Position numbers and translations under genes: made by a program. Below, in pieces: positions 23,796 to 27,646 of a DNA stretch of 27,646 bases (position 1 is its first letter; every line of letters starts with the position of its first letter). Origin of the DNA: a virus; the IMG/VR virus record IMGVR_UViG_3300045999_010773, positions 1 through 27,646 of that record; one strand, given 5' to 3'. The notes beneath the pieces were generated by a model, which saw nothing but the letters and a program-made list of their open reading frames with translations, made no database searches and was not told the origin of the DNA.

Positions 23796-23942
23796 GCTTG
23801 CACCGCGCCTTAGCCTAGCGTAAACACGCAAAAGCTCCCTGGCATTGCGGCCAGGGATGATGACATCTCCAACTTGAACAGTCCAAAGGGGGCGCCCATT
23901 GTTTGGCCTAACGGCTAACAGTCGACCCCTTTGCTGTGTCAC
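23742..23942 (-). CDS. 66-residue basic protein coupled to the major tail protein gene
   Basis: A GTG at 23942 overlaps the major tail protein TGA (GTGA) and opens 66 codons. The product starts MTQQRGRLLAVRPNNGRPLW and continues 'TVQVGDVIIPGRNARELLRV'; it looks like a folded beta-helix protein, basic. It is convergent with and overlaps the plus-strand gene by 54 nt. A hairpin TCCCTGGC/GCCAGGGA with TTTT following (23857-23836, then toward 23830) lies inside the coding frame and could instead be the terminator of the tail protein unit, so the two readings compete. Confidence 0.5.
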   Translation of the reverse strand: MTQQRGRLLAVRPNNGRPLWTVQVGDVIIPGRNARELLRVYARLRRGASSVGGRASKELDPFPEDA

Positions 23943-24808
23943 GAGTTGTCGAAGATGGTATAGGCGGGACCGTCTGTAGTCAGGGTGGCTGAATACGTGC
24001 GACGGGCGCCAGCATCACCGGCTTCCTGAATACTGTCAATCTTGCCGTAGCAGGCAAGTTTCTCGGAAGTGCCTGCAGGTCCGATCCGCAAGTATTTGAC
24101 TGCGAGCTGTTGAGATGTGCCGTGCATCCGCATGATTTGCAGGAACTTGTGATCAACATTCTTGATGATTGTTGAGCCCGCAAACGGAATGGTGGTAGTA
24201 TCAGAAAGTGGCATCGAGATGCTTGAGCCAAGGGTCTCTTGGTCATGCGTGATGATCGTATCCTTGTTTGTGGAAGGATTCACGTTCGAGCTGGTGATGT
24301 TCAGCAAGCGAATCGCCTTGCCACTCCCATCCAACGGGTAGATGCCTGTCGTGACGGTGCCTGCAGAGACGGAGGCGGAGGCGATATTGGTTCCCGTTAG
24401 CGCATAGCTGATCGTGTGGGCGGGAGTTGTGGTGACGGCGGTTACCACTGCGGATGTGGTGTTCAGCCCGGCAAAGGGGGAGGGCAGGCTCGCAACCTTA
24501 ATCACATCGCCAACGGCCACACCAGTAGCAGCGGCAAAGGTCAGCTTGGCGACGTTGCTTTGCAGCTCGGCAGTTGTTGGAGTCAGGGTGGCCGAATTGA
24601 GCCTGATCTCAAAGGTGGAGTTGGTGGCGTCGCATTCAACCTTGGCGCTACCGCTAACAGCTCCGGCAGGATCGAACCATGTGGAAAGCTGGGCGCCATT
24701 GTTGGCGGCGGCCGCAGCTAGCGCTTCCAGGTCGATCGCCGTTGAGCGAATCAGCTTGACGAAGTGCAGTAAGCCGAGTTGCGGCTGATAGGCGACCTGA
24801 GATGCCAT
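23939..24808 (-). CDS. major tail (tube) protein
   Basis: A 289-residue protein starting at ATG 24808, 27 nt after the core of operon-head copy 8. It starts MASQVAYQPQLGLLHFVKLI and then has beta-strands with Ala/Thr/Ser-rich turns typical of siphovirus tube proteins. There is an inserted loop domain (about residues 70-150, 'TLTPTTAELQSNVAKLTFAA', 'SYALTGTNIASASVSAGTVT'), 'TKDTIITHDQET'-like sequence about residue 190, and a C-terminal strand pattern 'KLACYGKIDSIQEAGDAGAR' with 'RRTYSATLTTDGPAYTIF', a common end of tube proteins. It polymerises into the tail tube. Placing it after the assembly chaperone is unusual (it normally precedes). Confidence 0.7.
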   Translation of the reverse strand: MASQVAYQPQLGLLHFVKLIRSTAIDLEALAAAAANNGAQLSTWFDPAGAVSGSAKVECDATNSTFEIRLNSATLTPTTAELQSNVAKLTFAAATGVAVGDVIKVASLPSPFAGLNTTSAVVTAVTTTPAHTISYALTGTNIASASVSAGTVTTGIYPLDGSGKAIRLLNITSSNVNPSTNKDTIITHDQETLGSSISMPLSDTTTIPFAGSTIIKNVDHKFLQIMRMHGTSQQLAVKYLRIGPAGTSEKLACYGKIDSIQEAGDAGARRTYSATLTTDGPAYTIFDNS

Positions 24809-24831
24809 GGGGCGGGAGTTGTGACTTCTGC

Positions 24832-24846
24832 CTCAAGTTTTCCCGC
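24832..24846 (-). promoter_or_regulatory. operon-head element, copy 8
   Basis: Minus strand reads GCGGGAAAACTTGAG, with the first base G in place of C. It overlaps the final base of the preceding TAG and its core is 27 nt before the tail protein start. Confidence 0.75.
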
Positions 24847-25541
24847 TAGACAATTTGCAAGATTGCTCCCGCTCTTGAGCTACCAAAGCCCTTGGGATTC
24901 ACAAGCTCAGCAGGGATTTTCAGCCTCATCGAGTGCCCCGCGTTGATTGCGTCCCCCTCTAAGTCAAGGCAGGTAAACTCAAGCGGCCTACCTGACGCCT
25001 CAGGCTTGGCAATCAGGAAGCCACCCCACTGGTCTTGGCCCACCCGATACGGGGCAAGCAGGATCGCAGCAGGAGATGACAGGCACAGCCTAGAAGGCGG
25101 TTTCTTGCCTTCCCCTTGCGCCATCAGGTCGTCAAACCATGGCCCGTCAAGCCAGAAATCTTCATGCAGCTCACGGTCTACCAAAGCCGCCAGTGCTGCC
25201 CCTGCCTCGCTAGGCGGCCGTGGTTTCTCTTCCACATCCGCCCATGCGTAAAAATCCTTGATTGGCAGCCAATCAGGAGGTTGCCCCCCGGCCGCGCCTA
25301 TCACGGTGCGTTGCAAGGCGAAAACAAGCTGTGCAACCTGTGCAGTGGCTAACTCCTCTTCGTGAAGCCGCCGCTTTTTGGCCTTGACGCCCGCTTCGAC
25401 CGCTTGGATGATAAACGCCCCAGGGAGTGAGCCGTAGTTTTCGCGGCTAAACTCGGGGGCGCCGGGCCATAATTCTCGGCATTCCCAGAAGAGTTCAATG
25501 AAGTCGGGTCGCTCAAGATTGACCTCATCTCCTCTGGCAAC
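24846..25541 (-). CDS. tail assembly chaperone, frameshift extension (T part of a G/GT pair)
   Basis: This second frame runs from the slippery site to a TAG at 24848-24846 and encodes 231 residues. The whole product is a fusion from ATG 26104 of 188 residues plus these, 419 in all, after a -1 slip. The frame is closed by a TGA (25553-25551) just before the slip site and has no ATG, GTG or TTG for 75 codons, yet reads as clean protein: 'VARGDEVNLERPDFIELFWE', 'CRELWPGAPEFSRENYGSLP', 'GAFIIQAVEAGVKAKKRRLH', 'EEELATAQVAQLVFALQRTV'. Only a 156-residue TTG-started piece is visible if the slip is not considered. Tail assembly chaperones of siphoviruses are commonly made this way, the short G and long GT forms binding the tape measure and tube subunits. 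Confidence 0.8.
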   Translation of the reverse strand, partial: VARGDEVNLERPDFIELFWECRELWPGAPEFSRENYGSLPGAFIIQAVEAGVKAKKRRLHEEELATAQVAQLVFALQRTVIGAAGGQPPDWLPIKDFYAWADVEEKPRPPSEAGAALAALVDRELHEDFWLDGPWFDDLMAQGEGKKPPSRLCLSSPAAILLAPYRVGQDQWGGFLIAKPEASGRPLEFTCLDLEGDAINAGHSMRLKIPAELVNPKGFGSSRAGAILQIV

Positions 25542-26104
25542 TTTTTTAGGTCATCCTCAAGCTGTCGTTGCGCTTTCTCTAGGTCAACTTCGCCCATGCC
25601 TGCCGTCAGCTCCGTGTTGGCAAATTCATAAATCAAATCCTGCAAGTGTCCCGGCAGCTCGGTGGTCATCTGATCGGTCCAATCAGGAGTATTTCGCCTA
25701 AGGATCACGGTGATTGTGCGCGTCCTGACGATATTCTGAGCATCTTTCACCTGCTCAATTGCATCTTTAACCAGATCCTCGTTTTCAACGATAATCCGCG
25801 CTTCCTCTTCTGTTGGGCGCCATGTCCCTTTGATGTTGCCAAATAGCGAGAGCAGAAGCGCGTAGCACTTCGGACCATTCCACGATTCCTCATCACCAAT
25901 CCTTGCAGCAAGTTCTACGGCTCGCTTGTAGAGGATTTGAAATTGAAGATTGCTAGGATCAGCGTCCCTGATGCCCTGCATCTCTGTGGCGTCCAGGTAT
26001 CCCTTGCGGGGGATCTCAAGCTCACCGTCAAGCCATTTGATCGTTTCAATATCACCGCCGACAACCGTTGGCCTCGCCTTCCATGCAAGCTGGCTCCAAC
26101 TCAT
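25349..26104 (-). CDS. tail assembly chaperone, short form (G)
   Basis: A 251-residue protein from ATG 26104, coupled to the gene before it by ATGA. Residues 1-188 look conserved: 'MSWSQLAWKARPTVVGGDIE', 'LSLFGNIKGTWRPTEEEARI', then 'RTRTITVILRRNTPDWTDQM' and 'LPGHLQDLIYEFANTELTAG'. Codons 186-188 are CTA AAA AAG, giving the A_AAA_AAG heptamer (25547-25541). After this point the zero frame becomes a low-complexity Ser/Lys/Arg tail (SLGRLSSKRSKRASRPKS), typical of sequence constrained by another frame. It lies upstream of the tail tube gene, whereas lambda and most relatives have it between the tube and the tape measure genes. Confidence 0.8.
   Translation of the reverse strand: MSWSQLAWKARPTVVGGDIETIKWLDGELEIPRKGYLDATEMQGIRDADPSNLQFQILYKRAVELAARIGDEESWNGPKCYALLLSLFGNIKGTWRPTEEEARIIVENEDLVKDAIEQVKDAQNIVRTRTITVILRRNTPDWTDQMTTELPGHLQDLIYEFANTELTAGMGEVDLEKAQRQLEDDLKKLPEEMRSILSDPTSLNSSGNAENYGPAPPSLAAKTTAHSLGRLSSKRSKRASRPKSGGFTKRS
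25541..25547 (-). other. programmed -1 frameshift site A_AAA_AAG
   Basis: The heptamer is in the zero frame as CT[A AAA AAG], identical to the E. coli dnaX slippery sequence. Three bases downstream CCAGAGGAG (25537-25529) can pair with CTCTTCTGG (25493-25485) over a 35-nt loop, with one G-U pair. A purine stretch GAGGATG ends 3-4 bases upstream of the heptamer's first A, and could act as an internal Shine-Dalgarno stimulator. The downstream stem is a proposal; the heptamer and the frames are seen. Confidence 0.85.
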
Positions 26105-26604
26105 TTAATCTTCCTCCAAGCCGAAGTGAATGCTGTCTTCCATTGTAGCGCAATCGGATATGGTTCGATGCCAGGATTCACGATCGTGCCAAGCACGGCA
26201 TCAGTCCATGGCCTGGCAGGGAGTTTAACTTTTTCCTTGGTTTTATCGCCCCAAGGGTAGATCTCGGCGCCATAATGAACAGCCGCTGCATAGGGCTCTG
26301 TCCACATAAACATGATCAGCAAGCCCGTGATTCGATATTCATTGCTTTGCCGCAACCGACCTTGATCCACAATGTTGCGTGGGCTAAACACGCGATAGCC
26401 TGGCCCCCTGCGACCCCGGGAATCCAGCGAGCCACGCCTAATGGTCTCTCGTGGCCATTGCCAGACCGGCGACCCCATGGCATCTTGGAAGGCGGCATTC
26501 AGCTCAGGCGCAACCATTTGCGTGGCCATCACGGCCGCACGCTGTGCCTTGCCCGCAAAATCAAGCTTAACTCGAACAGTGCCAACTTTTGCCCTGATCC
26601 TCAT
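26101..26604 (-). CDS. HK97 gp10-like tail completion/neck protein
   Basis: A 167-residue protein from ATG 26604, overlapped on both sides by ATGA. Basic N-terminus (MRIRAKVGTVRVKLDFAGKA), a helix with 'AAVMATQMVAPELNAAFQDA', then 'PGYRVFSPRNIVDQGRLRQS' and 'FMWTEPYAAAVHYGAEIYPW', finishing 'KLPARPWTDAVLGTIVNPGI'. The 'W..PYA..VHYG....... RPW' order is that of the HK97 gp10 group, small proteins in the neck-to-tail set. It would join head and tail. I am fairly sure of the family, less of the exact role. Confidence 0.75.
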   Translation of the reverse strand: MRIRAKVGTVRVKLDFAGKAQRAAVMATQMVAPELNAAFQDAMGSPVWQWPRETIRRGSLDSRGRRGPGYRVFSPRNIVDQGRLRQSNEYRITGLLIMFMWTEPYAAAVHYGAEIYPWGDKTKEKVKLPARPWTDAVLGTIVNPGIEPYPIALQWKTAFTSAWRKIK

Positions 26605-27074
26605 CGACCTGTCGCAAACTGGCCTGAAAATTCGTCTAGCCCAGCAGCTCGGACGAGGGCATCAATCCCGCCGACACCCTGAAGGGATTGCACCGTAAAC
26701 CACCCCCTCTTGCCCATCCCGATCGCGGGAAGCCCTGTCAGATCTCCATAAAAGGCCTCCAGAATTGCACCTTCGTCTAGCCCGGCCGGCCTAAGGCCTG
26801 TTGTGTCCCATGTCCAGGATGTCCCCAGATCAAGCCAGCTTGCCCCGGAGGGGATTAACGCCCAACGATTCCACCATCCCTTGAACGAGCCTGCCGCAAT
26901 CGCCCCTGCGCCGCTAGGTTGCTGCCCACCGGCACCGCCCTGTGATTCGACATAGGCCTCTAGGGCGATCAATTCCACGGCAGGATTGAAGCCATCGCGC
27001 AAGTTGGTGTCGTTCGCCGTGGGGCGCTCGAAGACTAGGCGGATGTTGTTGATGCTGGAGGGTAGGGCGGCCAT
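26601..27074 (-). CDS. possible head closure/head-tail connector protein
   Basis: A 157-residue protein from ATG 27074, which directly follows the TAA of the preceding gene (TAAATG) and overlaps the next by ATGA. It starts MAALPSSINNIRLVFERPTA and has two parts: a short strand-helix N-terminus 'GFNPAVELIALEAYVESQGG' and a Trp-rich core 'GSFKGWWNRWALIPSGASWL', 'LDLGTSWTWDTTGLRPAGLD'. It sits immediately before the gp10-like gene, as closure proteins do. No domain recognised; the role is from position only. Confidence 0.55.
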   Translation of the reverse strand: MAALPSSINNIRLVFERPTANDTNLRDGFNPAVELIALEAYVESQGGAGGQQPSGAGAIAAGSFKGWWNRWALIPSGASWLDLGTSWTWDTTGLRPAGLDEGAILEAFYGDLTGLPAIGMGKRGWFTVQSLQGVGGIDALVRAAGLDEFSGQFATGR

Positions 27075-27497
27075 TTAGGGCTTGGGTTTGCGGCGGACAA
27101 TCTTGGTGCTGGTTTGCGCTTTTACTGGAAGACCATATGCACGCTCCATCAAGCGGCCTCCCACGTTTCTTTGGCGACTTGGCACAAACACTGTCCTTCT
27201 TGTGCTGACCGTTCCCCCGACAAGTGGTCCACCTTTTGACTGAACTTGCACGGCAACGATCTCAGCCGCAGTTCTTGGATTTTTATTCCCAACCGCAAAC
27301 TGCTTAGAGTATGTCCGCACCCCTCCCAGTGCGTTACTGCGAGCGGAAAAACCTTGCCTCCGAAGTTCTTGCTCTAGCGCAGATCTTTGGCGCCCACCCA
27401 TGCGCATTGGCTGACTAAATCCAACGTCAAACATCTGTACATCTTTGCCTTTTGATAAAGGTTTGCGACCTTTAGGGATAACCGGAACAATGCTCAT
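27075..27497 (-). CDS. basic protein of unknown function
   Basis: A 140-residue protein from ATG 27497, coupled by ATGA to a 22-codon ORF. It is basic, with glycine- and glutamine-rich parts: 'MSIVPVIPKGRKPLSKGKDV', 'RMGGRQRSALEQELRRQGFS', ending in 'TSTKIVRRKPKP'. A short helix with 'ALEQELRRQGF' is the only clear structure. It precedes neck genes and may be virion-linked; no family recognised. Confidence 0.6.
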   Translation of the reverse strand: MSIVPVIPKGRKPLSKGKDVQMFDVGFSQPMRMGGRQRSALEQELRRQGFSARSNALGGVRTYSKQFAVGNKNPRTAAEIVAVQVQSKGGPLVGGTVSTRRTVFVPSRQRNVGGRLMERAYGLPVKAQTSTKIVRRKPKP

Positions 27498-27562
27498 AAC
27501 CTTGCGAAGCGCAGCGCCGCCTTCTCCCTCAAGTTTAATCCTGGGCTGGCGCCGCGAGCCAT
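27494..27562 (-). CDS. 22-residue leader-type ORF
   Basis: An ATG at 27562 opens 22 codons (MARGASPGLNLREKAALRFA, then RL) ending at a TGA overlapping the next ATG (ATGA). It lies 22 nt after the core of operon-head copy 9, the usual spacing of that element to a first gene. Its MARG start and about 14 bases of DNA match the start of the two basic paralogues at 17420 and 17875, so it may be a remnant N-terminus or a coupling leader. Confidence 0.45.
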   Translation of the reverse strand: MARGASPGLNLREKAALRFARL

Positions 27563-27580
27563 GAAAACGTGTTGCTGTTG

Positions 27581-27595
27581 CTTAAGTTTTCCCGG
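27581..27595 (-). promoter_or_regulatory. operon-head element, copy 9
   Basis: Minus strand reads CCGGGAAAACTTAAG. The upstream gene's TAA lies inside it, so it encodes that protein's final Gly-Lys-Thr, as in copy 1. Its core is 22 nt before the 22-codon ORF and 87 nt before the ATG at 27497. Confidence 0.8.
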
Positions 27596-27646
27596 ACCGT
27601 CGCCGTTTTGGTTTTGGCGTGGATTTGGCCGGCATCAACAGCAGTG
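27582..27646 (-). CDS. C-terminus of a basic protein (cut by right edge)
   Basis: The frame covers the last 20 codons of a gene whose start lies outside: LLLMPAKSTPKPKRRRSGKT then TAA (27584-27582). The tail is strongly basic. It may be a short gene starting at the inner ATG (17 residues) or the end of a longer one. Not identifiable. Confidence 0.4.
   Translation of the reverse strand, partial: LLLMPAKSTPKPKRRRSGKT

Noticed and set aside
25436-25446. AGTTTTCGCGG as an extra element copy
   Set aside because: Core mismatch, inside the chaperone double-frame region, with no start downstream.

Overview
The window looks like part of a tailed double-stranded DNA phage genome, most likely a long-tailed siphovirus of a freshwater-type cyanobacterium. 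The virion genes point to a siphovirus: a 1739-residue tape measure, a tail tube protein and a tail terminator-like protein are present, and no contractile sheath is visible. The host guess rests on a DnaB helicase with cyanobacterial-style sequence, a monomeric cobalamin-dependent (class II) ribonucleotide reductase, and a small protein with a cyanobacterial look. This is inference from recognised families, not a database search.

Layout, read in the direction of transcription of the minus strand (right to left). At 27646-23742 lie neck and head-tail genes: a basic protein, a possible head-closure protein, an HK97 gp10-like protein, a tail assembly chaperone pair joined by a -1 ribosomal frameshift, the major tail protein, and a small coupled ORF. 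At 23795-21105 four plus-strand genes form a non-structural island: a small helical protein, a C39-like peptidase fold, DnaB, and a small phage protein. At 21031-17911 come, on the minus strand, the class II ribonucleotide reductase, an intrinsic terminator, a DUF551-like protein and a tRNA-Thr(UGU). At 17875-5569 lie two very basic paralogues, the tail terminator-like gene, the tape measure, a distal tail-like protein, a tail hub-like protein with a glycine-rich repeat, and LamG or structural proteins. At 5515-1 come scaffold, major capsid protein, small head proteins, and tail fibre and LamG adhesin genes. Capsid genes therefore lie after the tail genes, and a metabolism and replication island splits the tail tube from the tape measure.

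The most striking feature is a 15-base, orientation-specific sequence (consensus CCGGGAAAACTTAGG on the minus strand). It occurs nine times. Each copy sits at or just after the end of an upstream gene or tRNA, except the copy after the tail terminator-like gene, which follows that gene's intrinsic terminator. Seven copies lie 19-27 nt before a start codon. It marks the head of each structural operon and is absent from the non-structural genes. Genes inside operons are packed with ATGA or GTGA overlaps. I read it as a phage late-gene control element (promoter-like or a start-associated sequence). A second solid find is the A_AAA_AAG slippery site in the chaperone gene, which opens a 231-codon second frame with no usable start of its own near its beginning.
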